A stretch of DNA of 64,000 nucleotides, taken from positions 4,340,001-4,404,000 of the forward strand of contig NZ_CP092364.2 in assembly GCF_022370755.2 (NCBI RefSeq). Direction: 5' to 3'. How positions within the stretch are numbered: the first letter of the stretch is position 1; every line of letters begins with the position of its first letter. The position numbers and the translations under genes are program-made. Below, piece by piece: positions 53,056 through 61,678 of the stretch. The notes under the pieces were generated by a model. The model was not told where the DNA came from and did no database searches. It was given only the letters and a program-made list of their open reading frames with translations. The stretch comes from Mycolicibacterium goodii. GTDB taxonomy: Bacteria > Actinomycetota > Actinomycetes > Mycobacteriales > Mycobacteriaceae.

Positions 53056-54311
53056 GCACGGGCAAGCGCACGATGAAGCCGGTTCGCGATCTCGTCGACG
53101 CCGACCGCGAACTGGCGCTGCTGCGTGAGCTCATCCAGGCCGCGTCGAGCGGCCCAGGCGTGGAACCGCTGGCAGCGGCCGCGGCACGGATGATCACCGC
53201 GGCGACCGGCACCGACGTGTGCTTCGTGCACGTGCTCGACGATTCCGACCGCTCCCTGACGTTGGCGGGCGCCACGCCGCCGTTCGACAGTGAGGTCGGC
53301 AAGATCCGGCTGCCCATCGGGCTGGGGATCTCGGGATGGGTTGCCGATCACCGCGAGCCCGTGGTGATAAGCCGCAACAAGGAGGCCGATCCGCGCTACA
53401 TGCCGTTCGAGTCGTTGCGCGGCCGCGATTTCACGTCGATGGTGTCGGTGCCGATGGAGACCGAGCCCGGCGGGCTGGTGGGTGTGCTGAACGTGCACAC
53501 CGTGCGCAGGCGCGAGTTCACATCGCGCGATGTGGAGTTGCTCGTGGTGATCGGCCGGCTGATCGCGGGCGCGTTGCACCAGGCCCGGCTGCACCGCCAG
53601 CTCGTGGCCCGCGAGCGCGCGCACGAGAACTTCGTCGAGCAGGTCATCGAGGCTCAGGAGCTCGAGCGGCGCAGGCTCGCGGCCGATATCCACGACGGCA
53701 TATCGCAGCGGCTCGTGACGTTGTCGTACCGCCTCGACGCCGCGGCACGCTCGGCCGACGACCCGCAGGTGGTCGCCGAGCAACTGGGCAAGGCCCGCGA
53801 GCTGGCGGACCTGACGCTACAGGAGGCCCGCGCCGCGATCAGCGGGCTGCGGCCCCCGGTGCTCGACGACCTCGGCCTGTCGGGCGGGCTCGCGAGCCTG
53901 GCCCGCTCGATACCGCAAGTCGAGCTCGAGGTCGACCTCGCCGAGACCCGGGTACCCGATCACATCGAGCTGGCCCTCTACCGCATCGCGCAGGAATGCC
54001 TGCAGAACGTCGTCAAGCATGCCCGTGCCACCCGCGCGCGCCTCACCTTCGCGGTCGACGCGGGCGACAACGGCAGGGTCGCACGGCTCGAGATCGTCGA
54101 CGACGGAATAGGTTTCGACACGCTCGAGCATCCACTGGGCAGCGACGAGATGAGCGGTTACGGGTTGCTGTCGATGGCCGAACGGGCCGAGATCGTCGGC
54201 GGCAGGCTCAACATCCGGTCACGGCCCGGCGCGGGTACGGCGGTCACCGCGACGATCCCGTTGCCCGCCGCCACGCATACCGATGAACCGAATCCGACGA
54301 AAGTGTCGTGA
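53052..54311 (+). CDS. GAF-domain sensor histidine kinase (HisKA_3)
   Basis: Cytoplasmic kinase of 419 aa for the preceding NarL-type regulator. A GAF domain covers roughly residues 40-180 (ATGTDVCFVHVLDDSDRSLT, LPIGLGISGWVADHREPVVI, FTSMVSVPMETEPGGLVGVL). The HisKA_3 dimerisation motif EAQELERRRLAADIHDGISQ holds the phospho-accepting His. The ATPase domain shows IAQECLQNVVKHARA (N box), VDDGIGFD (G1) and GYGLLSMAERAEIVGG (G2). DosS-like in layout but with one GAF and no obvious heme ligand. The start codon is the last of a tandem series. Confidence 0.93.
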   Translation: MSTGKRTMKPVRDLVDADRELALLRELIQAASSGPGVEPLAAAAARMITAATGTDVCFVHVLDDSDRSLTLAGATPPFDSEVGKIRLPIGLGISGWVADHREPVVISRNKEADPRYMPFESLRGRDFTSMVSVPMETEPGGLVGVLNVHTVRRREFTSRDVELLVVIGRLIAGALHQARLHRQLVARERAHENFVEQVIEAQELERRRLAADIHDGISQRLVTLSYRLDAAARSADDPQVVAEQLGKARELADLTLQEARAAISGLRPPVLDDLGLSGGLASLARSIPQVELEVDLAETRVPDHIELALYRIAQECLQNVVKHARATRARLTFAVDAGDNGRVARLEIVDDGIGFDTLEHPLGSDEMSGYGLLSMAERAEIVGGRLNIRSRPGAGTAVTATIPLPAATHTDEPNPTKVS

Positions 54312-54353
54312 ACACGGCGTCAGAGCGACATCTGCGTCGATCTGGTGAAGCGA

Positions 54354-54866
54354 TCAGAAGTCGCCGGAGTTGCGGCGCAAGGTTTCGATGGACGACGCGA
54401 GCGCACGGGACTCCTCACCGGACATCCCGACATCGGCGAACACCTGCTTGTTCAGCGTGACCGTCGCGTCCTCGACGGTGGAACGCCCCAAATCGGTGAT
54501 CCGCACCAGCGTCGTGCGGCCGTCGGTGGGATGCGGGAGTCGTTCCACCAGGCCCGCGGCCTCCAACCGCCGGATGGCATGCGTGACGCTGGTGACGTGC
54601 ACCTGCAGCCGGTCCGAGGCCTTGGTGATAGGCAGGGCCCCGGACCGGCTGAAGGCCAGCAGGCGTAGCAGTTCGAATCGGGAGAAGCTCAGGTCGTAGG
54701 GCCGCAGAGCGTTCTCGACCCGGGCCAGCAGGATCTGGTGCGCCCGCATGACCGAGGTGACCGCGACCATGCCGTCGGCGACGTCACCCCACCCGGCCGC
54801 CTCCCAGTTGGCGCGCGCCAGGGCGATGGGGTCGGTGTGGTCGGCGTTGTCCGGTGACAAGGGCAC
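54354..54866 (-). CDS. MarR-family transcriptional regulator
   Basis: Regulator of 170 aa with winged-helix core LRPYDLSFSRFELLRLLAFS, LPITKASDRLQVHVTSVTHAIRRLEAAGLVERLPHPTDGRTTLVRI in parts. GTG 54866 lies 35 bases after the aminotransferase stop, so it is probably the last gene of the ThDP-KAS III-aminotransferase operon. A MarR-type gene (Rv0737) also lies near sigL-rslA in M. tuberculosis. It may respond to the operon's product. Confidence 0.9.
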   Translation of the reverse strand: MPLSPDNADHTDPIALARANWEAAGWGDVADGMVAVTSVMRAHQILLARVENALRPYDLSFSRFELLRLLAFSRSGALPITKASDRLQVHVTSVTHAIRRLEAAGLVERLPHPTDGRTTLVRITDLGRSTVEDATVTLNKQVFADVGMSGEESRALASSIETLRRNSGDF

Positions 54867-54901
54867 GCCTCTTCATACCGCATCACCGTGGCACACGGAA
54901 C

Positions 54902-55936
54902 TCACCGCAAAGCCAGGCGCGTTGCGCGCAGCACCGCACGCGTGGACTCCCTGGTGCCGACGGTGATCCGGACACCGCCGTCGGCGTAGTGCCGCACCTT
55001 CAACCCGGAATCGTCGAACACCTCGTGCCACGGCACACCCGCGGCGGGCAGGTACACGAAGTTGGCCTGCCCATCGGTGCTGTAGACGCCCATCGAGCGC
55101 AGCCGCAGCTGCAGGAACCGACGCTCGGCCGAGACCATCCGGATGCGTTGCCGCAATTGGCCTTCGGCGTCGTAGCACGCCGCGACCGCGACGAGCGCGG
55201 GTAGTCCGATCCCGAACGGCAACTGCATGGTCCACAGCTGACGCGCGAGTTGCGGTGCGCAGAAGCCGTATCCGATGCGCAGTCCGGCCAACCCGTACGC
55301 CTTCGAGAACGTGCGCACCACCACGACGTTGCGGAAACGTTCGACCAGCCGCGGACCGTCGATCCGGTTGGCGGGGCCGAGGAACTCGGCGTACGCCTCG
55401 TCGAGCAGCACCACGGTGTCGGCGGGCACGCGTTCCAGGAAGCGCTCGATGTCCTCGGCCGGCTCGATCGTGCCGGTCGGGTTGTGCGGGCGGCACACCA
55501 CCACGACGCGGGCCTGCCGCGCCGCGTCGGCCATCGCGTGGAGGTTGTGGTGGCCGTACACATCGAGATCGACCGTCACCGACCGCAGCCGGGCCATCTG
55601 CGCGAAGATCGGGTAGCCGTCGAAGGTGGGTGCCGACATCACCATGGTGTCGCCCGGGCTGGTGACCGCGTGCAGCACCTGCATGATGACGCCCGTCGCG
55701 CCGACGCCGATGATCACCTGTTCCTCGTCGACCCCGACCCGCCCGGCGATCAGGGACCGCAACCGCTCGGGCAGGAACTCGGGATACCGATTGGCGACGT
55801 CCGCCGCGGTGCTCAGCGCGGCCTTCACCGCGGGTAACGGCGGATACGGAAACTCGTTGAGCGACAAAGCCAGCGGGTTGACCGCCGGCGGAAGCGCATC
55901 GACCGCGTCGACCAGCGCGCCGCGCGGGGCGGCCAT
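54902..55936 (-). CDS. Class I/II PLP-dependent aminotransferase (HisC-like)
   Basis: Aminotransferase of 344 aa resembling histidinol-phosphate or aromatic aminotransferases. Seen: IIGVGATGVIMQVLHAVTSPGD, N152 in CRPHNPTGTI, D179 in VLLDEAYAEFLGP, PLP lysine K212 in VRTFSKAYGLAGLRIGYGF and a terminal Arg in VRITVGTRESTRAVL. ATG 55936 overlaps the stop of the KAS III-like gene by one base, giving tight coupling. In this operon it would aminate a ketone or supply a 2-oxo acid. Substrate unknown. Confidence 0.9.
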   Translation of the reverse strand: MAAPRGALVDAVDALPPAVNPLALSLNEFPYPPLPAVKAALSTAADVANRYPEFLPERLRSLIAGRVGVDEEQVIIGVGATGVIMQVLHAVTSPGDTMVMSAPTFDGYPIFAQMARLRSVTVDLDVYGHHNLHAMADAARQARVVVVCRPHNPTGTIEPAEDIERFLERVPADTVVLLDEAYAEFLGPANRIDGPRLVERFRNVVVVRTFSKAYGLAGLRIGYGFCAPQLARQLWTMQLPFGIGLPALVAVAACYDAEGQLRQRIRMVSAERRFLQLRLRSMGVYSTDGQANFVYLPAAGVPWHEVFDDSGLKVRHYADGGVRITVGTRESTRAVLRATRLALR

Positions 55937-56973
55937 CAGCCCCGGCCTCCCCAGCGGACGGCTGCCGCGCCGGCGAAGTCACCTGCGTGGGCGAACGCCG
56001 CCATCAGCACCGTGTCACCGGCTTGCACCCGGCCGTCGGTGATCGCCCGGTCGAGATTCACCGGGATACCGGCACCGAAGAGGTTGCCGCAGCTGTCGAA
56101 CGTGTCGACGTGCCGATCGGCGGGCAACTCCAGTGCCTCCCGCCAGTTGCGCAGGAACACCCGGTTGGGCTGGTTGGTGACGAACAGGTCGACGTCCCTG
56201 GGACGGATGCCGATCCGGTCGCACACCGCATAGGACACCTCCGGCACCTGCCGGTTGCCGCGGGCCAGCACCTTGGTGATCTTGCTCTCGGTGAAGCCGA
56301 TGTAGCCCTCCCCGGGCCCCGGCTGCCACCACTTGCGGGGCGGGTCGGAGGCGATGGTCATGTCACCGGCGTACTCGCCGTACGTGCGGCATTCCACGTC
56401 GAGGATCGGAGAGGTGTCCGACACCGTCACGAGGCCGACGGCGGCGCCGTCACCGGGCACCGACGCCTGCGCCTTGCGGCGGATGGTCTCCTGGTCGAAG
56501 ATCTGGCCTGCGGCGTTCTGCGCCACCGCGATCAGCGCGGTGTGTCCCTCGCCCGACTTGAGCAGGTTGCGTGCCAGTTTCAGGCCGAGGACGAACGCCG
56601 CACAGCCGCCGTTGTGCAGGTCGATGACCCAGTTCGGTTTCATGCCGAGGCGGTGCGCCATGCCGCCACCGCCGCCGTAGAACGGCATGTCCGGCATCTG
56701 CGTGTGCGTGATGAGCACGTCGGCGCCGAGAACCGTGTCCGCGCCGTGTCGTTCGATCAGCCCGGCCGCCGCACGCTCGATCATGTCGATCGCGGTCTCG
56801 TCGGGAGCCACGTGGTGGCGGAACCGCGGCGCGCGGAACATCAGGTTGTCCCGCAGGTCGTCGGACTCGGCGAACTGGGCGTAGTAGTCGGCGCCGATCG
56901 GTTCACCCGGCAGGTAGGTCGACACGTCGACGAGGCTGACCGGGGTGGTCTCGTGGTTCATGGGGAAACTCAT
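55936..56973 (-). CDS. KAS III (FabH)-like acyltransferase with altered catalytic triad
   Basis: Thiolase-fold enzyme of 345 aa. The nucleophile C124 is in IDLHNGGCAAFVLGLKLA, and AASVPGDGAAVGL-type and CGNLFGAGIPVNLDRA (N297) segments follow FabH order. The FabH histidine motif PHQAN reads TNQPN (266-270), so the catalytic His is Asn267. Decarboxylative condensation is therefore doubtful, and acyl transfer or another condensation is more likely. ATG 56973 begins MSFPMNHETTPVSLVDVST and overlaps the upstream SRPBCC stop by 4 bases. Confidence 0.88.
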   Translation of the reverse strand: MSFPMNHETTPVSLVDVSTYLPGEPIGADYYAQFAESDDLRDNLMFRAPRFRHHVAPDETAIDMIERAAAGLIERHGADTVLGADVLITHTQMPDMPFYGGGGGMAHRLGMKPNWVIDLHNGGCAAFVLGLKLARNLLKSGEGHTALIAVAQNAAGQIFDQETIRRKAQASVPGDGAAVGLVTVSDTSPILDVECRTYGEYAGDMTIASDPPRKWWQPGPGEGYIGFTESKITKVLARGNRQVPEVSYAVCDRIGIRPRDVDLFVTNQPNRVFLRNWREALELPADRHVDTFDSCGNLFGAGIPVNLDRAITDGRVQAGDTVLMAAFAHAGDFAGAAAVRWGGRG

Positions 56974-57650
56974 TTCATCCAGGCCGGGGTGAGCGGCAGT
57001 CCGTTGCGGTGGCGGTACTCGGCGATCGCCTTGAGGTTCTTCAGTTCCAGCAGGTGACCGGGGCCGAACATGTCCCAGAAGTCACCGACCCAGACCGGCC
57101 GCCCGGGCGGTGCGGTCTCGGGATACGGGTTCTTGTCGTAGAAGGGGTGGTGGCAATTCGTCCACAGCACAACCGATCCCGGCTTGTCGAACACCACCTG
57201 GGCGTCGACGATGCGCATCAGGTAGATCATCCACAGGTGCTTTCCCTGATCCCAGGCGCAGTGGTAGTCGACGGTCTTCGCGTCGCGGTTGGCGACGGTG
57301 CGGGTGTAGATCGCGCTGCCGGGTCCACCGCCACCCTCGCCGAGGCGGTCGCGGGCCACCCAGAGACCGGGCTCCTCGGTGGTGCTGAATCCCCGCAGGC
57401 TGTATGTCCATTCCTCGAGGCTGCGGGTGTCGGCGAGATAGTCGAACAGTTCGTCGGGTGGGCACGCGATGTAGTCGTTGACCGTGCAGTATTCGCCGAA
57501 CACCTGCTCGTGCGGGTACACCGACCGCATCATCTCCATGATGATCGGGGTCGCGGCCTCCTTGGGTGAGGTCTCGATCCGGATGAGCCCGTCGATGGGT
57601 GCGGTGGTGCCCCGATGGGCGGTGATGTCTTCAAGCGCGGGCAGTGACAT
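56970..57650 (-). CDS. SRPBCC (START-like) family protein
   Basis: Protein of 226 aa with a START/polyketide-cyclase-like fold: EYCTVNDYIACPPDELFDYLADTRSLEEWTYSLRGFS in parts, IYTRTVANRDAKTVDYHCAW and VVLWTNCHHPFYDKNPYPE. Such proteins bind hydrophobic ligands or catalyse cyclisation and dehydration. ATG 57650 lies inside the end of the ThDP enzyme gene (20-base overlap), and the stop overlaps the KAS III-like start, so expression is coupled on both sides. Role probably in processing the operon's product. Confidence 0.82.
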   Translation of the reverse strand: MSLPALEDITAHRGTTAPIDGLIRIETSPKEAATPIIMEMMRSVYPHEQVFGEYCTVNDYIACPPDELFDYLADTRSLEEWTYSLRGFSTTEEPGLWVARDRLGEGGGGPGSAIYTRTVANRDAKTVDYHCAWDQGKHLWMIYLMRIVDAQVVFDKPGSVVLWTNCHHPFYDKNPYPETAPPGRPVWVGDFWDMFGPGHLLELKNLKAIAEYRHRNGLPLTPAWMK

Positions 57651-59361
57651 GGGAATCGTTCTCCTGGGTGAGTGCGGATGAGTTGGCGAGAAAGGCTGCG
57701 AACGGCGGGATTTCGTCTGGTGAGCATTCGACGCTGATGACCGAGGGACCGTCGGCGCCCAGCGCCGCGTCCAGGGCCGCCGAGAAACCGTCGACGTCAT
57801 CGACGTCGAGTGCGGTCAACCCGGGCAGCATCGCGGCGAGTCCCGCGCCCAGACGGCTCGGTCCGAACCGGTTGTAGCTGTAGCGGTCCTCGTAGAAGAG
57901 CTGCTCGCGGGTCACACACATGGCGTGTGCGTGGTTGTCGAACAGCAGGAACGTGATGGGTAGCCGGTACTGCACCGCGGTGTGAATCTCCATGCCGTGC
58001 ATGAAGAACGAGCCGTCACCGGCGATCACCACGGTACGCCGCCCGTACCGGCCGGGGTGCTCGCGACGGTGAAACGTCATCCCGATGCCTGCGCCGAAGC
58101 TGTAACCCATCCCGCCCATGCCGAGCGCCACCAGGAACCGCCCGTCGCGGCGGACCGGCAGGTGATGGATGGCTGACGCCCCGATGTTGCCCGCGTCGAC
58201 GACGATGTCGGTGCCGTCGGGCAACGCCCGGTCGAGCACGCGCATGGCGTCGCGGTACCGGATGCCCGGCCCGTCGTGGTGCGGTGTCGCCAATTCGGTG
58301 CGCGGTACGGTATCGGGAACACGGATCTGATGCGGTCTGCCGTTGCCGGTCAGCGCCTCGGCCAGCATCGTCAACGCACCACGCAGATCATCGGTGTGGA
58401 CATGCGTCGCGGGCACGTACGGCTGCTGCGCTCCGATGGAGTACGTCGGCACCGAGCCCAGCACGCCGTCGAGCCCGGCGCGTGCGGTCACGCTCATGCG
58501 TGTGCCCACCAGCAGGCACGCCCCGCTGCCCGCGGCCGCGGTGACGACACCGGGATGACCCATCACGCCGGAGACCCCCAGTGCCGACGACGACCCGAAA
58601 CCCGGTGTGCCACCGACATCTTTCGCGTCCGGCACGGTGGCGATCCGGGCGCGCAGGGTCGCGCGCAACCGTTCGAGTTCGACGCGGGCGTCGTCCCTGG
58701 CGACCTGCTCACCCGCGAAGATCGTGATGGGCCCGTCGGCGCGCCGCAGTGCCCGCACCATCATGTTCAGGTCCGGAATCTCGGTACCGAGCCGCATACC
58801 GGTGGCCCTGCCGTTGACATGTGGCCGATCACCGATCTCGGCCTGTTGAACGTCCTTGGGCAGCAACAACACTGCGGGACCGCCGGTTCGTGCAGCGGCC
58901 AGCGCCTCCGGGAGCACGGTGTGGATCGCGTCGGGCGATATCACCCGTCGGCAGTACACGGACACGGCCGAGAACAGGGAGAGCGCGTCGAGCGCACCGT
59001 TGTCCCCGCTGGTGTCCTGGAAAGAGCCGCGGCCGTCGAGCGTCGTCGGTGGTTGCCCGATCAGGGCGAGCACCGGGACCCGGCTGGCGAGCGACTCGCC
59101 GAGCCCCGGCACCGTGTTGAGGCAGCCACCACCGGAGGTCGCGGCCACCACGCCGATCCCGGCACCGCTGCGGCTGTAACCGTCTGCCATTGCGGCGGCG
59201 GAAAATTCGTGTTTGGCAAGCACCGCGGTGATGTCGTCACGAAAAAACGCAGCATCGTAGAGGTCTTCGATGTTGGCCCCGTCGACCCCGAAGATGTGGC
59301 CGATCCCACTCTGTGCGAGCCAGCCGACGATGTGGTCTACCACTCTGTGCCCATTGGCCAT
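57631..59361 (-). CDS. Thiamine diphosphate-dependent enzyme (acetolactate synthase-like)
   Basis: ThDP-dependent enzyme of 576 aa with the usual three domains. The PYR domain has catalytic Glu52 in VLAKHEFSAAAMADGYSR. The middle domain has a degenerate FAD-like region (IFAGEQVARDDARVELERL). The PP domain has the GDGS motif in VVIAGDGSFFMHGMEIHTAV, running through LPITFLLFDNH. It would decarboxylate a 2-oxo acid and carboligate the product. ATG 59361 is the first gene of a five-gene operon preceded by a SigL-type promoter. Product unknown. Confidence 0.9.
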   Translation of the reverse strand: MANGHRVVDHIVGWLAQSGIGHIFGVDGANIEDLYDAAFFRDDITAVLAKHEFSAAAMADGYSRSGAGIGVVAATSGGGCLNTVPGLGESLASRVPVLALIGQPPTTLDGRGSFQDTSGDNGALDALSLFSAVSVYCRRVISPDAIHTVLPEALAAARTGGPAVLLLPKDVQQAEIGDRPHVNGRATGMRLGTEIPDLNMMVRALRRADGPITIFAGEQVARDDARVELERLRATLRARIATVPDAKDVGGTPGFGSSSALGVSGVMGHPGVVTAAAGSGACLLVGTRMSVTARAGLDGVLGSVPTYSIGAQQPYVPATHVHTDDLRGALTMLAEALTGNGRPHQIRVPDTVPRTELATPHHDGPGIRYRDAMRVLDRALPDGTDIVVDAGNIGASAIHHLPVRRDGRFLVALGMGGMGYSFGAGIGMTFHRREHPGRYGRRTVVIAGDGSFFMHGMEIHTAVQYRLPITFLLFDNHAHAMCVTREQLFYEDRYSYNRFGPSRLGAGLAAMLPGLTALDVDDVDGFSAALDAALGADGPSVISVECSPDEIPPFAAFLANSSALTQENDSHVTARA

Positions 59362-59390
59362 TTGTCACCTACTCCCGTCGTGTGCCTAAT

Positions 59391-59418
59391 GACACGAGGG
59401 GTGAGGAGAACCGGTTCA
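59391..59418 (-). promoter_or_regulatory. SigL-type ECF promoter for the ThDP enzyme operon
   Basis: On the minus strand TGAACC (59418-59413) and CGTGTC (59396-59391) are separated by 16 bases. This matches the published mycobacterial SigL consensus, TGAACC and CGTGTC-like with 16-17 spacing, as I know it. It lies 30 bases upstream of ATG 59361, so transcription would start near 59385 with a short leader. Confidence 0.8.
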
Positions 59419-59483
59419 AACCGATGGGCGTTTTCGGCGTTTTCCCATCAGGGGCGCAGCCGCCGAACAGCCGACTCGAAGGT

Positions 59484-60215
59484 TCAGAGCTTCTTTTCCA
59501 GCAGCACTTTCCCGTCGGCGACGGACACCATCTGGATCGCGGCGATGTCGTCCATCGGTTTCTGCGTGTTGCCGCTGGGTAGCGCGGTCGCGCCGGACAG
59601 CCCCAACCAGGTGGCCACCTGTTCACGGCTGCCGTCGCGGCCGACGACCACCATGCCCAGATCCTGCGGCTGAGCGCCCTTGCTGCCCCAGTCGCCGTAC
59701 GAGCACGCCATGTCGATACGGGTACCCCAGGTGTAGCTCGTGAGCGCGATGCTGGCGTTGATCGGGGTTTGCGAAACCTTCGACATCTCCAGCATCTGCG
59801 CGGTCTGCTGCTCGGTTCCCCGCTGCAGGCCGAAGACCTCGGGACGGACCACCACGACGATGCCGATCGCCAGCAGCACGGCGGCGAGGGCGGCCACCGA
59901 CGACGTCATCCACCGGTTACGGCGCCTGCGGGCGTCGACCTTGGTCATGACGGAGTCCAGCACCTCCTGGCGCAGCGGTGGGTCCGGTTTCTCACCGTCG
60001 ATGGCGCGCACGTCGTCGATGTCGATCATCGCCAGCAGCGCGGGCATGCCGCTGAGTTCGGCGACATCTGCGCGGCACTGCGCACACGTGGACAGGTGCG
60101 CCTCGTATTCGTGGCGCTCGTCGCTCGTCAAGGAGCCGAGCACATATGCCGCGTCCCACGTCGAGTATCGGTCGGGGTTGACTGGCCCGATGCGATGGGG
60201 TTCGGATTGAGTCAT
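59484..60215 (-). CDS. rslA: Anti-sigma factor RslA (zinc-binding)
   Basis: Membrane-anchored anti-sigma factor of 243 aa. The cytoplasmic zinc anti-sigma motif is HxxxCxxC in AHLSTCAQCRADV (H40, C44, C47). One transmembrane helix lies at about 104-124 (SSVAALAAVLLAIGIVVVV), and the extracytoplasmic part is an RskA-like domain. Start overlaps the sigL stop by 4 bases. By homology with M. tuberculosis RslA, oxidation of the zinc cysteines releases SigL. The stop lies 66 bases from the SigL-type promoter of the downstream operon. Confidence 0.93.
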   Translation of the reverse strand: MTQSEPHRIGPVNPDRYSTWDAAYVLGSLTSDERHEYEAHLSTCAQCRADVAELSGMPALLAMIDIDDVRAIDGEKPDPPLRQEVLDSVMTKVDARRRRNRWMTSSVAALAAVLLAIGIVVVVRPEVFGLQRGTEQQTAQMLEMSKVSQTPINASIALTSYTWGTRIDMACSYGDWGSKGAQPQDLGMVVVGRDGSREQVATWLGLSGATALPSGNTQKPMDDIAAIQMVSVADGKVLLEKKL

Positions 60216-60754
60216 CGTGTCACCCCCATCTCCTGCAGGTTCAGTTTCAGCGCGCGGACCGCGTAGTGCAGTCGCGATTTCACGGTGCCCTCGGGTATCT
60301 GCAGCTCGGCGGCTATCTGCCCGGTCGTCAGTCCCTGGTAGTAGGCGCGTCGGATCACCGCCCGATGGTCCTCGGAGAGTTGGCTGAGGGCGGTGCTCAA
60401 CAAAAGCCGGTCCAACGCGGTATCCACCTGGTCTCCGGTGGCGTGATCGGCCACCTGTTCTGGGTCGGGGACGTCGGTCTCGTTGCGAAACCGGGCGCTT
60501 CGTCGCTCATCGATAATCATGTTGCGTGCCACGGTGAAAAGCCAGGCCCGCGGCGAGCGGTCGGGACCGGCGATACCGTCGGCTCCGCCACCGGTGCGGA
60601 GGTCGGGCTGGTGGCGCCAGGCGCGCAGCAGGGTTTCCTGCACGATGTCCTCGGCCCGCGCTCGGTCACCGGTCAGACGTAGCGCGTACCGCCACAGTGC
60701 GGTTGCGTGCTCGTCGTAGAGTGCCCGCATCATGGCGGCCTCCGGATCCTCCAT
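60212..60754 (-). CDS. sigL: ECF sigma factor SigL
   Basis: Extracytoplasmic-function sigma factor of 180 aa. Region 2: ALYDEHATALWRYALRLTGD, AEDIVQETLLRAWRHQPDL and SPRAWLFTVARNMIIDERRS. Region 4: LSEDHRAVIRRAYYQGLTTGQIAAELQIPEGTVKSRLHYAVRAL in parts. Order map-sigL-rslA matches M. tuberculosis Rv0734-Rv0736. ATG 60754 has GGAGG upstream and is preferred to TTG 60760. A SigL-like promoter precedes it, indicating autoregulation. Confidence 0.95.
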   Translation of the reverse strand: MEDPEAAMMRALYDEHATALWRYALRLTGDRARAEDIVQETLLRAWRHQPDLRTGGGADGIAGPDRSPRAWLFTVARNMIIDERRSARFRNETDVPDPEQVADHATGDQVDTALDRLLLSTALSQLSEDHRAVIRRAYYQGLTTGQIAAELQIPEGTVKSRLHYAVRALKLNLQEMGVTR

Positions 60755-60771
60755 TCCCAACCTCCGTCTTT

Positions 60772-60799
60772 GATACGACGTTGGGCGTGATCCAGTTCA
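60772..60799 (-). promoter_or_regulatory. Autoregulatory SigL-type promoter of sigL-rslA
   Basis: Minus-strand TGAACT (60799-60794) and CGTATC (60777-60772) with a 16-base spacer, one mismatch in each hexamer from the stronger copy at 59391-59418. It lies just upstream of the sigL ribosome binding site. The weaker match fits a feedback loop. Confidence 0.7.
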
Positions 60800-60844
60800 T
60801 TACACATTTGCGCCGCTGCCTCAGATCACGGTTCCGGCGTTTTC

Positions 60845-60856
60845 CAGCAATTGCTG
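60845..60856. promoter_or_regulatory. Perfect 12-bp palindrome after map
   Basis: CAGCAATTGCTG is a perfect palindrome 6 bases after the map stop and about 45 bases upstream of the sigL -35. It may be a binding site affecting sigL, or part of the map transcript end; function not evident. Confidence 0.35.
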
Positions 60857-60862
60857 AGGGCG

Positions 60863-61660
60863 TTACTGGGTGAGGATGCGCGGGCCGTCCTCGGTGACGG
60901 CGACGGTGTGTTCCCAGTGGGCGGCCCGGGTGCCGTCGGCGGTGACGACGGTCCATTCGTCTTCCAGCACCGCGGTCTTGGTGGTGCCGAGGGTCAGCAT
61001 CGGTTCGATGGCCAGCACCGAACCGGGAGCCAGGTACGGTCCGCGCCCCGGGGCGCCCTCGTTGGGCAGGAACGGGTCCATGTGCATCTGGCGTCCGATG
61101 CCGTGTCCGCCGTAGTTGGCGACGATCCCGTACTTGCGGTCGTCGCGGGCCTCGGCGGCGTGGGTCTCGACCTCGATGGCGTGCGACACGTCGGTGAGCC
61201 GGTTGCCGGGCACCATCGCGGCGATGCCGGCCTCCATGGCAGATTTCGTCGCGGCCGACAGGGCCTCGTCGGCCGGGATCAGCGGCCCGACGCCGAACGT
61301 CACCGCGGAGTCGCCGTGCCAGCCGTCGACGATCGCGCCGCAGTCGATGGAGACCAGGTCACCAGCGGCCAGCACCTCGTCGGCCGACGGGATACCGTGC
61401 ACCACACGGTCGTTCACCGACGCGCAGATGCTGGCCGGGAAGCCGTGGTAACCGAGGAACGACGGTGTGCCGCCGCCATCGCGGATGACGGCCTCGGCGA
61501 TGCGGTCGAGCTCCAGGGTGGACACGCCGGGAGCGGCCGCGGCCTTGACGGCGCGCAGGGCCTTGGCGACGAGCGCGCCGGCCACCGCCATGGCGTCCAA
61601 CTCCGCGGCGGTGCGTTGCGCGACGACCTTGGGCTTGCGCCTCCCGCGCAGGTTGATCAC
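60863..61660 (-). CDS. map: Methionine aminopeptidase, type I
   Basis: Removes N-terminal methionine from nascent proteins; 265 aa. The five metal ligands of the pita-bread fold are in [20 protein letters not shown] (two Asp), [14 protein letters not shown] (His), [10 protein letters not shown] (Glu) and [27 protein letters not shown] (Glu). The substrate-site [18 protein letters not shown] is intact. The usual N-terminal SH3-binding extension of the longer mycobacterial paralog is absent. Lies 18 bases after adk in the secY-adk-map block. Confidence 0.96.
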   Translation of the reverse strand: MINLRGRRKPKVVAQRTAAELDAMAVAGALVAKALRAVKAAAAPGVSTLELDRIAEAVIRDGGGTPSFLGYHGFPASICASVNDRVVHGIPSADEVLAAGDLVSIDCGAIVDGWHGDSAVTFGVGPLIPADEALSAATKSAMEAGIAAMVPGNRLTDVSHAIEVETHAAEARDDRKYGIVANYGGHGIGRQMHMDPFLPNEGAPGRGPYLAPGSVLAIEPMLTLGTTKTAVLEDEWTVVTADGTRAAHWEHTVAVTEDGPRILTQ

Positions 61661-61678
61661 GGCAGCGCTCCGATCAGA

